35,655 nt of DNA. Source: CAYLWW01 sp964387585. GTDB taxonomy: Bacteria; Pseudomonadota; Alphaproteobacteria; Rickettsiales; Midichloriaceae. Positions 1 to 8,563 of the stretch are shown here, piece by piece; position 1 is the first letter of the stretch; each line of letters begins with the position of its first letter. Both the position numbers and the translations under genes were made by a program. Where the stretch lies: assembly GCA_964387585.1 (NCBI GenBank), contig CAYLWW010000003.1:1-35655 (forward strand). Direction: 5' to 3'. Below the pieces are notes generated by a model. That model was not told the DNA's origin, made no database searches, and was given only the letters and a program-made list of their open reading frames with translations.

Positions 1-181
1 ATCTTTCTATGTGATCCATTAAAAGTGGAGGCCGATCCAAGCTTCCGCTCTCTTCCTTCAACTTAAGCCAATTATAAATAGTAGAACAGGAAATAGCGAA
101 AACTCGACAGGCAGAGCTCTTACTACCTCCTGCCTCTATAAATCTTAGGACTTTTTTACGTAAATCTAATGAATATAACAT
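1..181 (-). pseudogene. IS630-type transposase, N-terminal part (cut by window edge)
   Basis: Reading the minus strand from an ATG at 181 gives an open frame of 60 codons that runs off the window. It begins MLYSLDLRKKVLRFIEAGGS and continues with SCSTIYNWLKLKEESGSLDR. This is the N-terminal helix-turn-helix of IS630-family transposases, which typically start with YSLDLR and carry a YNWLK-like recognition helix. The catalytic DDE part would lie beyond base 1, so intactness cannot be judged. A second, damaged copy of the same type of start lies directly upstream (200-548). The family call rests on motif recognition only. Confidence 0.7.
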
Positions 182-199
182 CCCTTATTTATACTAATG

Positions 200-548
200 T
201 CAACTGAAATGGCTACAGCTTCCACATAGGTGAAGGCTTTTTTTATACCTGAAATCTAATTGCTTTAAACAAAGATTAATAGCATTTCCTGTAACATTAA
301 ATTGCAAACCTATATCACTCAATTTAGAATCAGGATGACCTTTTACATACTTTACTAACTGAACCACGTCTATTCTTCCATTACTACCGAGATGTTTCCT
401 AGGATTAACCTGAACTTTTTGCTTATACTTCAGCCACCATATATTAATTGTAGATTTGTTCAATTTAAATATAGAATACGACAGCCTCTCGCTATTGTTA
501 CTCTCTATAAAACTTATTACTCTCTCACCTCAATCTAAACTATAGCAT
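200..548 (-). pseudogene. Degraded IS630-type transposase, N-terminal domain only
   Basis: On the minus strand an ATG at 548 is followed, after a one-base shift, by YSLD, an in-frame stop, then GERVISFIESNNSERLSYSI and on to the open stretch at 463-200. That stretch includes IWWLKYKQK and GRIDVVQLVKYVKGHPDSKL, the second helix-turn-helix and linker typical of IS630-family transposases. A frameshift and a nonsense codon in the first ten codons, plus no catalytic domain after the stop at 200, mark it as dead. It lies in tandem with the fragment at 1-181 in the same orientation but differs clearly from it in sequence, so it is a different IS630 relative and not a recent duplicate. Confidence 0.65.
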
Positions 549-621
549 TTAATCTTTTCTAGCCATATTAACTGAATAAGTGCGCTATATAAACTTGATT
601 TACTATATAATAAATATCAAT

Positions 622-1230
622 TTAATGAGCTAAGAATTCTTCTGGCCACCCTAAAACATCCATTAAAGATCGAGTTGGTATAAAATCAAAACACTTCTGA
701 GCAATTTCTAATCTATTTTCTCGCTTTAGTAAATTATCTAGTTGTTCTTTAAGTTTATGCAAGTGCAATACATCGTTAGCAGCATATTCTAGCTGTTCTT
801 GACTAAGTTTTTGCGCTCCCCAATCAGAAGATTGTTGTTGTTTAGAAATTTTTACTCCTAAAAGCTCTAAACATAAATCTTTTAAGCTATGATAATCAGT
901 ATAAGTTCGCACCAACCTAGAAGCAATTTTAGTGCAATATATATTTTGCATGCTAATATCAAGATAGTGCTGCAGTATTCCAACATCAAAGCGTGCAAAA
1001 TGAAAAATCTTTAATTTGCTTTTATCAGATAAAACTTTTTTTAGATTGGGAGCTGAATAGTTCTTATTAAGAAAATGAATTAAATGAGCACTTCCATCAC
1101 CTCCTGATATCTGCACTAAGCATAATCTATCACGATGATTATTTAACCCCATAGCCTCTGTATCAATAGCGATTTGATCTGGTAGCTTTAAGTTATTAGG
1201 GATATCATTTACATAATAATTTATGGTCAT
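622..1230 (-). CDS. rnd: Ribonuclease D (3'-5' exoribonuclease, short form)
   Basis: This 202-residue protein is a DEDDy-type 3'-5' exonuclease of the RNase D family, which trims the 3' ends of tRNA precursors and other RNAs. The visible catalytic residues are D23 and E25 (IAIDTEAMGLN), D82 (FHFARFDVG), and the YxxxD motif with Y149 and D153 (LEYAANDVLHL). The motif DYHSLKDLC around residue 112 is also typical. It lacks the C-terminal HRDC domains of the E. coli enzyme, which is usual for the short alphaproteobacterial form. It is the last of four genes read in the same direction after tolC, sppA and the IHF-like gene, with a 164-base gap upstream. The catalytic set is complete, so it should be active. 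Confidence 0.92.
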   Translation of the reverse strand: MTINYYVNDIPNNLKLPDQIAIDTEAMGLNNHRDRLCLVQISGGDGSAHLIHFLNKNYSAPNLKKVLSDKSKLKIFHFARFDVGILQHYLDISMQNIYCTKIASRLVRTYTDYHSLKDLCLELLGVKISKQQQSSDWGAQKLSQEQLEYAANDVLHLHKLKEQLDNLLKRENRLEIAQKCFDFIPTRSLMDVLGWPEEFLAH

Positions 1231-1394
1231 AAAGATAAAAAAATTAACTTTGCTATTTGTTTTATGTTATGTAAGGAAAAATGCTTATATTTTAATGGTA
1301 ATAGCTATTTATTCTTTAAAAAGGCAAGGCCTAAAGTAACCGTATAAGATTTCTTTAGGCTAGAGCTTATTTTCGATTAATTAAATAAATTAAG

Positions 1395-1730
1395 TTATGC
1401 TGACTTAGCTCTATTATTACCATTTAAGCTTCCGTTATTGAGCTCTTTTAATAATTCTTTACTCGCTCTAAAATATAATGATCCTTTAGGATCAACATTG
1501 ACTTGCTTTAATGTTTTTGGATTCCTCACTATTTTTGCATTTCTTTTACGAACCACCATTGAACCAAAACCTCTTAATTCAATCCGATCCCCACAAACTA
1601 ATGCAGTAGTAATTTGTTCAAAAAATAATTCTACTACTTTACTTGCTGTTTTTATATCAACATTTTGATAAGATTGAGCTAATATATGCGCTAAAGCTGT
1701 TTTATCAAAAACGTAAGGCTGTTTATTCAT
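1395..1730 (-). CDS. ihfB: Integration host factor beta-like DNA-bending protein (HU/IHF family)
   Basis: This 111-residue protein belongs to the HU/IHF family of small dimeric DNA-bending proteins. The core DRIELRGFGSMVVRKR followed by NPKT matches IHF-beta, in which RIEIRGFGS and the proline-tipped beta arm RNPKT contact and kink DNA. The family is normally 90-95 residues. Here there is a polar C-terminal tail of about 15 residues (NGSLNGNNRAKSA) and a short N-terminal extension. The assignment to the beta subunit rather than alpha or HU rests on the RIELRGFGS segment. It sits between sppA (137-base gap) and rnd. A small inverted repeat (TGATCCT/AGGATCA, 1479-1494) inside it is probably chance. 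Confidence 0.82.
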   Translation of the reverse strand: MNKQPYVFDKTALAHILAQSYQNVDIKTASKVVELFFEQITTALVCGDRIELRGFGSMVVRKRNAKIVRNPKTLKQVNVDPKGSLYFRASKELLKELNNGSLNGNNRAKSA

Positions 1731-1867
1731 ATAGTCTTATACCCTTTTCTTAATAATTAATTAAATTTGCCTTTTCAAAGCCAACAAAAGATAATCTAAT
1801 ATTACAAGGCATAATTTTATAGGTCTACAAGAAAATTACATTTTTTATAATTTATAATTTTTTTTTA

Positions 1868-2800
1868 CTAAAATAGTAATATCTGTTTACTTGAATTTAA
1901 TAATGTTATTATACTATGCGTTATAACTGAGCTTAAAGTTTCACTACTTATACCAAACCAATTTTTATGCTTTCGGTTATCGCTTAAGTTAATATCTATC
2001 ACTTTTAAATCTTTTATATTTTTCTTAGAAGCTAACCACTCTAGAGCTTTATCTTCTCCACCAATTTCGTCAATTAATCCTTTTTCTAGTGCTTGTCTTC
2101 CTGTGATGCTGCTGCCATCGCATATTGTTATTAATTGTTCTCTACCTATATTACTTCGTCTAGCTTGAACTAGTGAGACAAAAGTACTTTGCATATCATT
2201 GATAAGATCTTGAGTTACTTTAGTAACTTCAGGAGTAATCTTTTCGAAAGGATTAGGTGAGGCTTTGACTGGCGATGATTTAAACGAATATAACTCTATT
2301 CCAAGCTTATTAGCTAATTCAGTTACTTCAAATGATTGAAATAATACCCCTATAGAACCGGTGATAGTTCCATTATAGGCTAATATATAATCAGCTGATA
2401 ATGCTATCATATAGCCTCCAGAAGCTGCTATACTCCCAAGAGTAGCAACTAGAGGTTTTTTTTCTGCAATTTTACGTAATGCATAATAAGTCGATTCAGA
2501 CCCTATAAAAGTTCCGCCAGGACTATCAATATGCATAATTAAGGCTTTAACATTTTTATTATTAGCGATTTCTTCTAACACCTTAATTCGCTCTCTATCT
2601 TCAAATATCATACCATCTATGTAAATCCTGCCTATATAACTTTCATTATCCAAGAGATTAGTTTTGCTCCTATTATCAGTATAGGCTAACTTAAGAAGTA
2701 TAGGTATTATAACTAGTAGGCTAAAAGCTAAGAATCTCCACTTTATTATTTGCTTTTTTAAACGTTGACTTTCTAATATATAGTCAAATTGTAATTTCAT
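1868..2800 (-). CDS. sppA: Signal peptide peptidase SppA-type membrane serine protease
   Basis: This 310-residue protein is an S49-family protease that degrades cleaved signal peptides in the membrane. It has a short cytoplasmic start, one membrane segment at about residues 22-40, then the protease domain. Visible motifs are IDSPGG at 91-96 (substrate strand), LGSIAASGGYMIAL with the likely nucleophile S127, and FKSSPVKASPNPF with the likely general base K179. The 52-residue spacing of this Ser-Lys dyad matches the dyad spacing known for B. subtilis SppA. GTITGSIGVL at about 144-153 is also family-typical. It is the short form rather than the 600-residue duplicated E. coli form. It follows tolC by 101 bases on the same strand and may be cotranscribed with it. 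Confidence 0.9.
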   Translation of the reverse strand: MKLQFDYILESQRLKKQIIKWRFLAFSLLVIIPILLKLAYTDNRSKTNLLDNESYIGRIYIDGMIFEDRERIKVLEEIANNKNVKALIMHIDSPGGTFIGSESTYYALRKIAEKKPLVATLGSIAASGGYMIALSADYILAYNGTITGSIGVLFQSFEVTELANKLGIELYSFKSSPVKASPNPFEKITPEVTKVTQDLINDMQSTFVSLVQARRSNIGREQLITICDGSSITGRQALEKGLIDEIGGEDKALEWLASKKNIKDLKVIDINLSDNRKHKNWFGISSETLSSVITHSIITLLNSSKQILLF

Positions 2801-2901
2801 TTTTTGTATTCTTTATATATTTAATTGCTAAACATCATTTACATATTTTTTAATTATGCATAAAACTATTTAATTACAAACTCTTTTTGAAACTTAATCA
2901 A

Positions 2902-4287
2902 TTACATATCTATTTTAGATGTATCGATAATTTCAGCATTTTTAAACATACTTACAGTTTTAAGGCTTATATCACTAAAATTGATATCTATTAACTCATC
3001 CGCTAGAGCTTTTATTGAAAAAGCTGAAACTACTAAATCTTTCTCTCTATCAATAAGAGACTGTTTTGCAAAGAATAATTGATCTTGTGTTTGTAATAAT
3101 TCAGTAAGAGTTTTAGTACCATGCTTAAATTCTTCAGTCACGCCATTAAAAGATTCTTCATAAAAATGAATGCTTTCTATATTAGAAGTGATATTAGCTT
3201 GAGAGAAGTTATAATTATTCCAAGCTAATACTGCTTTTGAATTAGCGTTACTTACAGTATTAAAGTATAAGCTCTTACTTTTCTCAGCCTTGTATTTAGC
3301 TTCTTTGAGATTAGCGTATTCTAGTCCTTGTTGAAAAATTGGTGCAGTTACTGAGAATGAATAGGTATTGCTATTTACAAGGTTACTAGGGATGATACCT
3401 TTTGGTTTAGATTCAATCCCGTCATATCTAGTGAATTGCCCTTGGAATGATATAGTAGGAAGTAGACTGGTTTCAGCTACATGCAAATTATTCTTTTCCC
3501 TCTCCCAATCGCTTTTAGTCCTAATAACACTAGGATTAATATTAGTAACTTTATCTATAAATGGTTCATAATCTTCTGTTACACTTAAAGCTTCAATATT
3601 AATTGCTTGTAATTCCTCTGGAGGTAATTCGCCCACTGAGTAAAGATATTTAGCTTCAGCCCCTTTTAACTCTCCAATAGCTTTTGCTTTGTTAGCTAAT
3701 GCCCCTGCAAGTTCAGCTTTAGCCTTACTCACTTCAGTTTTAGTTATAGTTCCTGAATAAAACTTGAATTCGGCTTGCGTTAGTATTTTATGCGCTATTT
3801 TTTCTCGTTCTAAAGCTAATTGCATCTGGTTACGCTTAGATCTAACTTCTTGATATACTTCTATAACTTGTAACAATAACTCATTAAATTTTTCTCTATA
3901 AGTCATTTCAGCAGATTTGATATCGTTTTTAGCTGCTTTTAAACTAGCTAAAGTGTTGCCAAAGTGAAATAATTCTTGAGTTACAGTGAGAGAATTCTGT
4001 TTATAAGACTTAAGTGATCCGGGGACATTTGTTGTAGGAATTGCAGGATCATTTTGATTTATTGTTGACTGAGCTATTATTTTAGGCAAAAATCCACTCA
4101 TAGCTCTATCTTTAACTAATTTCTGTATCTTTAGATCTTTTTCTATTATTTCAAACCCTTCATTAAGAATTTTAGCTTGGGTTATAGCATCGCCGATATT
4201 ATAAGCTATAGCACTTTTTTGAAATGATAATGAGAGTAATACTGAAAAAGTAATAGCAAAAGGTAGATAATTATTTTTCACTGTCAT
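2902..4287 (-). CDS. tolC: TolC-family outer membrane efflux channel
   Basis: This 461-residue protein is a TolC-type outer membrane channel, the exit duct for type I secretion and tripartite drug efflux. It starts with an N-terminal signal sequence (about residues 9-28, hydrophobic and ending in AIA), followed by two alpha-helical repeats rich in coiled-coil residues. Family landmarks are QSTINQNDP near 80, LTVTQELFHFGNTLASLKAA near 105-125, the mirrored second repeat SFSVTAPIFQQGLEYANLKEA near 330, and FKHGTKTLTELLQTQDQL near 400. No inner-membrane or periplasmic adaptor partner lies next to it, so its transporter must be elsewhere. A 13-bp inverted repeat lies 40 bases upstream of its start (4327-4369). 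Confidence 0.9.
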   Translation of the reverse strand: MTVKNNYLPFAITFSVLLSLSFQKSAIAYNIGDAITQAKILNEGFEIIEKDLKIQKLVKDRAMSGFLPKIIAQSTINQNDPAIPTTNVPGSLKSYKQNSLTVTQELFHFGNTLASLKAAKNDIKSAEMTYREKFNELLLQVIEVYQEVRSKRNQMQLALEREKIAHKILTQAEFKFYSGTITKTEVSKAKAELAGALANKAKAIGELKGAEAKYLYSVGELPPEELQAINIEALSVTEDYEPFIDKVTNINPSVIRTKSDWEREKNNLHVAETSLLPTISFQGQFTRYDGIESKPKGIIPSNLVNSNTYSFSVTAPIFQQGLEYANLKEAKYKAEKSKSLYFNTVSNANSKAVLAWNNYNFSQANITSNIESIHFYEESFNGVTEEFKHGTKTLTELLQTQDQLFFAKQSLIDREKDLVVSAFSIKALADELIDINFSDISLKTVSMFKNAEIIDTSKIDM

Positions 4288-4599
4288 TAATTTAATTTAT
4301 AATTGATTAAAAAGTATAATACTAAATTTTAACACTTAATTTATAAGCAAGTTGTTTTAAGTGTTAAAAGTTAAAATTAAAATCCCGATAATTTATTTTG
4401 TATTTTTCGTTACTGAAGTAAAGAAAATATTTTATTTTGTCTAGAAATTTTAATGATTCAAAAAATCTTTAGGTCATTTAGTTCAATATTATAAAATTGT
4501 GCTTTATGAAAGGCTTGCTTTAAAGTATTAAATAATGTATTCAATATATTATAAAACATACCTTAATTATACCTTTTATTTAATATAGTTTGTTGAATT
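4288..4599. other. Divergent intergenic region between tolC and rpmE
   Basis: This 312-base AT-rich spacer separates tolC (leftward) from the L31 gene (rightward) and must hold both promoters. The only clear structure is the 13-bp inverted repeat at 4327-4369. A possible weak rpmE promoter is TTGCTT at about 4518 followed 17 bases later by TATTCA, but the -10 match is poor. I see no further gene. Confidence 0.6.
4327..4369. repeat. 13-bp perfect inverted repeat upstream of tolC
   Basis: The arms TTTTAACACTTAA (4327-4339) and TTAAGTGTTAAAA (4357-4369) are exact inverted copies separated by 17 bases, so their centres are about 30 bp (near three DNA turns) apart. The right arm is followed by AGTTAAAATTAAAA, a near echo of its end. 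Its position 40 bases upstream of the tolC start suggests either an operator for a dimeric regulator or a hairpin in the tolC leader RNA. Neither role can be proved from the sequence. Confidence 0.55.
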
Positions 4600-4857
4600 A
4601 TGAGTAAAAAAGAAGCTAAAAAGCAAAAAAAAGATACAATACACCCTAATTATAGGCCTATTACAGTAAAGATGACAGATGGTTCAACCTTTGTTACACG
4701 CTCTACATATCAACATGATACGTTGACTTTAGATATAGATGTGAAAACTCATGTAGCTTGGACTGGTACTGCAGGCTTTATTAATTCTAGAGCTAGTCAG
4801 GTAAGTAAATTTAATGAACGATATAGCGGACTAAATTTTACAGGAAAAAAACAATAA
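4600..4857 (+). CDS. rpmE: 50S ribosomal protein L31
   Basis: This 85-residue basic protein is ribosomal protein L31 of the large subunit. The family pattern is visible in IHPNYRPITVKMTDGSTFVTRSTY, then LDIDVKTHVAWTGTA, then RASQVSKFNERYSGL, which matches the conserved HPxxWTG and VxKFxxRYxG elements. It has no cysteines, so it is the zinc-free (C-minus) form, as usual in Rickettsiales. The N-terminal stretch SKKEAKKQKKD is a short basic extension. It is transcribed alone, with a hairpin 32 bases past its stop. Confidence 0.9.
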   Translation: MSKKEAKKQKKDTIHPNYRPITVKMTDGSTFVTRSTYQHDTLTLDIDVKTHVAWTGTAGFINSRASQVSKFNERYSGLNFTGKKQ

Positions 4858-5174
4858 TAACTGTTTTATCTATACTTTATTGTTTCAGAGCATATTAATA
4901 TAACATTATAGTAATATGCTTTACTCCCATAGTATTTTTTCTTAAAAAGAACCTATTGCAAGCATTATAAAAATAACATAAGCTGAAGTATTAATAGTAT
5001 TGAGAAGTTTAATGATAGAAAAGTTTTAATACTTACTTAATTAAGTAATCTTCCTTTGCTACACATAATTAAAAATTGATAAGTTAATATATAAAGTTAT
5101 GTATTCTTATCCTCATAGTTTATTATTAAATTACTTATCCAATATTATAGGCAATATTCAACAAGGTTCCTTTT
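4858..5174. other. Intergenic region between rpmE and the phasin-like gene
   Basis: This 317-base AT-rich spacer contains the hairpin at 4889-4920 described separately. I see no coding remnant or RNA gene in the remainder. The promoter of the phasin-like gene should be here, but no hexamer pair stands out. Confidence 0.5.
4889..4920 (+). terminator. Hairpin after rpmE, possible terminator
   Basis: The arms AGCATATTA (4889-4897) and TAATATGCT (4912-4920) pair perfectly over 9 bp with a 14-base loop, 32 bases after the rpmE stop. Only a short T/C-rich run (TTACTCCC) follows, so it is a weak factor-independent terminator candidate. Confidence 0.4.
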
Positions 5175-5453
5175 ATGCAAAATAATTTAGAAAATATGCA
5201 GAAGCTAGCGTATAAGGCTATAGAAGTAGCTCAAAAGCAATTTCAACGCAATAATCAAATAGTAAAAGAATACGCTAGCTGTGATGGAAATTTCCATCAA
5301 TTAGGGGAATCCAACTCTCGCTTCATTAATGAGACTTGGAATGATCTTCAAGACTATTCTAAAATGATTATTGATTCAGCTGCAGAAAATATTCAAAGTT
5401 ATTTGAATTTATACGCTAATTTTAGCAATTCTTTTGATAAGAAACATAAGTAG
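5175..5453 (+). CDS. Small phasin-like protein
   Basis: This 92-residue, mostly helical, soluble protein begins MQNNLENMQKLAYKAIEVAQ and contains a stretch NETWNDLQDYSKMIIDSAAE. The heptad-like spacing of hydrophobic residues, the Q/N/E/K-rich surface and the NLENMQKLAYKA start resemble the phasin family, amphipathic proteins that coat polyhydroxyalkanoate granules and also act as small helical scaffolds. No polyhydroxyalkanoate synthase is in the window. A better-matched unknown helical family is possible. It appears to be a single-gene unit: it has its own spacer upstream and a strong hairpin downstream (5525-5559). Confidence 0.6.
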   Translation: MQNNLENMQKLAYKAIEVAQKQFQRNNQIVKEYASCDGNFHQLGESNSRFINETWNDLQDYSKMIIDSAAENIQSYLNLYANFSNSFDKKHK

Positions 5454-5524
5454 TGCAATGGATTAGCTAAGGCATAAGAACTAACTTTTGCTAATCTATA
5501 GGTTATGGTTACTTTGTAACTGTC

Positions 5525-5559
5525 GATTATAGCTTTTAACTCAATAAAAAGCTATAATC
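5525..5559 (+). terminator. Strong hairpin after the phasin-like gene
   Basis: The arms GATTATAGCTTTT (5525-5537) and AAAAGCTATAATC (5547-5559) pair perfectly over 13 bp with a 9-base loop, 71 bases past the stop codon. A pyrimidine run TCTCTCTT follows. The stem carries a T run on one arm and an A run on the other, so it could work in both directions. It is the best factor-independent terminator candidate in the window. Confidence 0.6.
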
Positions 5560-5907
5560 TCTCTCTTGATAGTCGCACAAAATTTATAATTATCTAAGAA
5601 AGCGAAGTTAATGTTAATATTGCTGTTTCTTTTTAATAGATCGTTTGGAAAATAAAGTAAGAAAAGAAGAAACTGATACTTATCCAATCTTATAGTTTTT
5701 TTAATTATTTTGCTTTTTGTGGCAGCTATCATCTTTTTCCTTGTACTTTTATTTTAATGTCAGATTAAATTTAAATTAATACAAATGTATCAGCAATTAA
5801 GGTATGTTTTTTTTACATAGCAAATTAAAATTTGCTATTAGGCATATTTAAATCTTTTGTTTATAGCGCTATTTTATAACAAGTTTAGTATAAATTTTTT
5901 TTTAATT

Positions 5908-5936
5908 TTGACTTGTTAACAACATTTATATATCCT
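5908..5936 (+). promoter_or_regulatory. Candidate sigma-70-type promoter for maeB
   Basis: TTGACT (5908-5913) matches five of six bases of the -35 consensus. It is followed after 17 bases by TATCCT (5931-5936), which matches four of six bases of the -10 consensus. Transcription from here would leave a leader of about 100 bases before the maeB start at 6044. In such AT-rich DNA a partial match is only suggestive. Confidence 0.35.
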
Positions 5937-6043
5937 CAATTCCATAATAAAATTAGCCACTAATAAAAGGATAATAAATTAGAAAGCAAAAACTTTAAAT
6001 GTATTATTCACCTAATATTTAAATACAGAATATAGCAATAAAA

Positions 6044-8314
6044 ATGAGTACACATAATAACGATAATAAATTATATACTGAATCATTAAAATTGCATGCT
6101 CAAAATCCTCAGGGTAAAGTAGGCATATATCTAACAAAGCCTTTAATGAATCAGTATGATTTATCATTAGCTTATTCGCCAGGAGTCGCTGCGCCATGTT
6201 TAGAAATAAATAATAACCCTAATTTAGCATTTGAATATACTTCAAAAGGTAATTTTGTAGCGGTAATAACCAATGGGACAGCAGTATTAGGATTAGGTAA
6301 TTTAGGAGCTTTGGCATCTAAGCCAGTTATGGAGGGTAAGGCTGCTTTATTTAAGCGTTTTGCTGACATTAACGCTGTCGATATTGAGGTAGATACTAAT
6401 GATCCAGAAAAATTTATAAATGCAGTAAGGTATCTAGGGCCGACTTGGGGTGGTATAAATTTAGAAGATATCAAGGCCCCAGAATGCTTTATAATAGAGC
6501 GTGAATTAAAAAAACATATGGATATTCCAGTGTTTCATGATGATCAACATGGTACCGCAATTATCACATCAGCTGCTTTAATAAATGCCGCTGATCTTAC
6601 TAAAAGAAAATTAGAAGATCTGAAAATTGTTGTAAATGGCGCTGGTGCTGCTGCGATAGCATGTATAGAATTGATTAAAAAGCTAGGAGTAAAACATGAA
6701 AATGTAATACTGTGCGATACTCAAGGCGTAATATACAAAGGCCGTACTAATGGTATGAATGAGTGGAAAGCTGCTCATGCAATAGATACTAATTTACGTA
6801 CTCTAGAAGAAGCAATATCAGGAGCAGAAGTATTTATAGGGCTATCAGTAAAAGGAGCTATGAGTAAAGAAATGGTAGCTAAAATGGCGAATAACCCCAT
6901 AATATTCGCTATGGCCAATCCTGATCCAGAAATTAGTCCTGATGAAGTTAGATCAGTTCGTAGTGATGCAATAATAGCAACTGGTAGGTCTGACTATAAC
7001 AATCAGATTAATAACTTAATGGGATTTCCTTATATATTTAGGGGGGCTCTAGATGTTCAGGCTACTACTATTAATGATGAAATGAAAATAGCAGCTGTAA
7101 ATGCTTTAGCGCGTTTGGCTCGAGAAGATGCAACAGAAGAAATTGAAATAGCTTATGCTGGACGCAAATGCCATTATGGCCCAGAGTACATTATTCCAGT
7201 GCCTTTTGACTCACGTTTAATACAGGAAGTCTCTGCAGCAGTAGCAGAAGCAGCTATAAAAAGTGGTGTAGCGCGGAAAATTATAGAAGATTTTCCAGCT
7301 TATAAAAGGCAGTTGGCAGCTCGCATTAACCCAGCTGCTCATGTAATGAATCACTTTTTAGAACAATCACTAAACAATCCTAAACGAATAATCTTCGCAG
7401 AAGGTGAAGAAGAGCAAATGATAAAAGCTGCTTTGCAATGGCGAAGTCATAGGTGTGGTCAAGCAATACTTGTAGGCCATACAGATGTGATACTTGAAAA
7501 ATTAGCTAAATTAGGCATGAAAGAGCTAGATGAAAGTATAATAATAACAAATGCAGCAGTAAATCCTAATACCCAATATTATATAGATACTTTCTATAAA
7601 AAAGCTCAAAGAAAAGGGCAGATTTATCGTGATTGTATGAGATTAATAAAAAGAGATCGCAATATATTTGCGGCATCTATGCTAGAAAATGGCGAAGCTG
7701 ATGGGATGGTAACGGGACTAACTCGTGATTATTTAAATAGCTTAGATGATGTAACTAAAGTTATAGAGTGTAGTCCTAATAAAATACTCTTGGCTTTATC
7801 AGCATTAGTGAAGCGGGATAAAATGGTATTTATAGCTGATACCGCGATAAATGAATCACCAACCGCACCAGAGTTAGCTGAAATAGCAATACAAGCCGCA
7901 CAAGAAGTGAGAAAAATGGGACATGAACCTAGAGTAGCTTTTCTGTCTTTTTCTAATTTTGGTAACCCTATGAGAAATGGCGCTAATTTAATAAGAGAAG
8001 CTGTATCAATAATGGATAAAAAAAATGTTGATTTCGAATATGATGGAGATATTACAGCTAACGTCGCACTGAACCCAGAATTGCTCAAATTATACCCATT
8101 TTGTCGCTTGTCTGAACCAGCCAATTTACTGATAATGCCATCATTGCATAGCGCTAGTATAGCAACCAAACTTTTGCAGGAATTTGGTAAAGCAACCTTA
8201 ATAGGCCCATTGTTATGCGGATTAGATAAATCTGTGCAAATATTACCTATGAGAGCAAATAGTGCGGATGTATTTAATTCTGCTATAATTGCTGCTAATA
8301 GATCAGAAAGATAG
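6044..8314 (+). CDS. maeB: NADP-dependent malic enzyme with C-terminal phosphotransacetylase-like domain
   Basis: This 756-residue protein is a MaeB-type malic enzyme, which decarboxylates malate to pyruvate with reduction of NADP. In a host-associated bacterium that feeds on organic acids, this links the citric acid cycle to pyruvate. The malic domain covers about residues 1-430. It shows LAYSPGVAAPC (catalytic tyrosine region), GKAALFKRFADINAVDIEV (catalytic lysine and acidic residues), VFHDDQHGTAI (metal binding) and a dinucleotide-binding loop VNGAGAAAIACIEL. The second part, about 440-756, is a phosphate acetyl/butyryltransferase-like domain (for example GEADGMVTGLTRDY) that is regulatory rather than catalytic in known MaeB enzymes. 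The length matches the family. The start at 6044 places the first helix as expected. It stands alone on its strand. Confidence 0.94.
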   Translation: MSTHNNDNKLYTESLKLHAQNPQGKVGIYLTKPLMNQYDLSLAYSPGVAAPCLEINNNPNLAFEYTSKGNFVAVITNGTAVLGLGNLGALASKPVMEGKAALFKRFADINAVDIEVDTNDPEKFINAVRYLGPTWGGINLEDIKAPECFIIERELKKHMDIPVFHDDQHGTAIITSAALINAADLTKRKLEDLKIVVNGAGAAAIACIELIKKLGVKHENVILCDTQGVIYKGRTNGMNEWKAAHAIDTNLRTLEEAISGAEVFIGLSVKGAMSKEMVAKMANNPIIFAMANPDPEISPDEVRSVRSDAIIATGRSDYNNQINNLMGFPYIFRGALDVQATTINDEMKIAAVNALARLAREDATEEIEIAYAGRKCHYGPEYIIPVPFDSRLIQEVSAAVAEAAIKSGVARKIIEDFPAYKRQLAARINPAAHVMNHFLEQSLNNPKRIIFAEGEEEQMIKAALQWRSHRCGQAILVGHTDVILEKLAKLGMKELDESIIITNAAVNPNTQYYIDTFYKKAQRKGQIYRDCMRLIKRDRNIFAASMLENGEADGMVTGLTRDYLNSLDDVTKVIECSPNKILLALSALVKRDKMVFIADTAINESPTAPELAEIAIQAAQEVRKMGHEPRVAFLSFSNFGNPMRNGANLIREAVSIMDKKNVDFEYDGDITANVALNPELLKLYPFCRLSEPANLLIMPSLHSASIATKLLQEFGKATLIGPLLCGLDKSVQILPMRANSADVFNSAIIAANRSER

Positions 8315-8392
8315 TATGTTATAGGGCCTATTTGAAAACTAAACTTTCTTTTATATGATAGTGCCTTGATATTGAAAAACAAAAGCTAGTGC

Positions 8393-8560
8393 TTATTGAC
8401 GAAAGCTGAGTTTAGATATACGTATACAAAGATGCAAAGGTAGCTACTAGGCGGAAAAGGAAAAATTTTATATGGCTTGTAACGAATTCCATATTTTCGA
8501 ACGAGTTAACCGTATCATATAAAACTTTTATACCTAATAACTTACTTTGTAAATCTTACT
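8393..8560 (+). pseudogene. Probable transposase remnant, left piece (IS630-like)
   Basis: From about 8389 the plus strand reads VLIDES, a stop, V, a stop, then IYVYKDAKVATRRKRKNFIW. The VLIDES-stop string resembles the DESG box around the first catalytic aspartate of IS630-type transposases, followed by an aromatic and basic segment. Stops interrupt it within eight codons. A possible right-hand piece of the same gene lies at 9055-9245, beyond a separate element. The assignment is weak because the match is short. Confidence 0.35.
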
Positions 8561-8563
8561 TAA

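Larger units (their letters stand above)
5454..6043. other. Intergenic region between the phasin-like gene and maeB, with a possible membrane-protein remnant
   Basis: This 590-base region contains the terminator-like hairpin at 5525-5559 and the promoter candidate at 5908-5936. Between them, plus-strand bases from about 5676 to 5757 read YLSNLIVFLIILLFVAAIIF and end in a stop. This is a convincing single membrane helix, but it has no start codon and lies behind stops at 5655 and 5675-5680. It may be the decayed end of a membrane protein. It could also be chance, because T-rich DNA readily encodes hydrophobic strings. Confidence 0.35.

Noticed and set aside
1479..1494. Inverted repeat TGATCCT/AGGATCA in the IHF-like gene
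   Set aside because: Arms of 7 bp with a 2-base centre are too short to separate from chance and were left out of the intragenic set.
5541..5732. 63-codon open frame on the minus strand after the phasin-like gene
   Set aside because: It overlaps the terminator hairpin and has low-complexity lysine/asparagine content with no family resemblance. The hydrophobic plus-strand reading is the more plausible relic.
7729..8382. 217-codon open frame on the minus strand across the end of maeB
   Set aside because: It lies antisense to the conserved phosphotransacetylase-like domain and its translation matches no family. Long antisense frames arise from the codon bias of the real gene.
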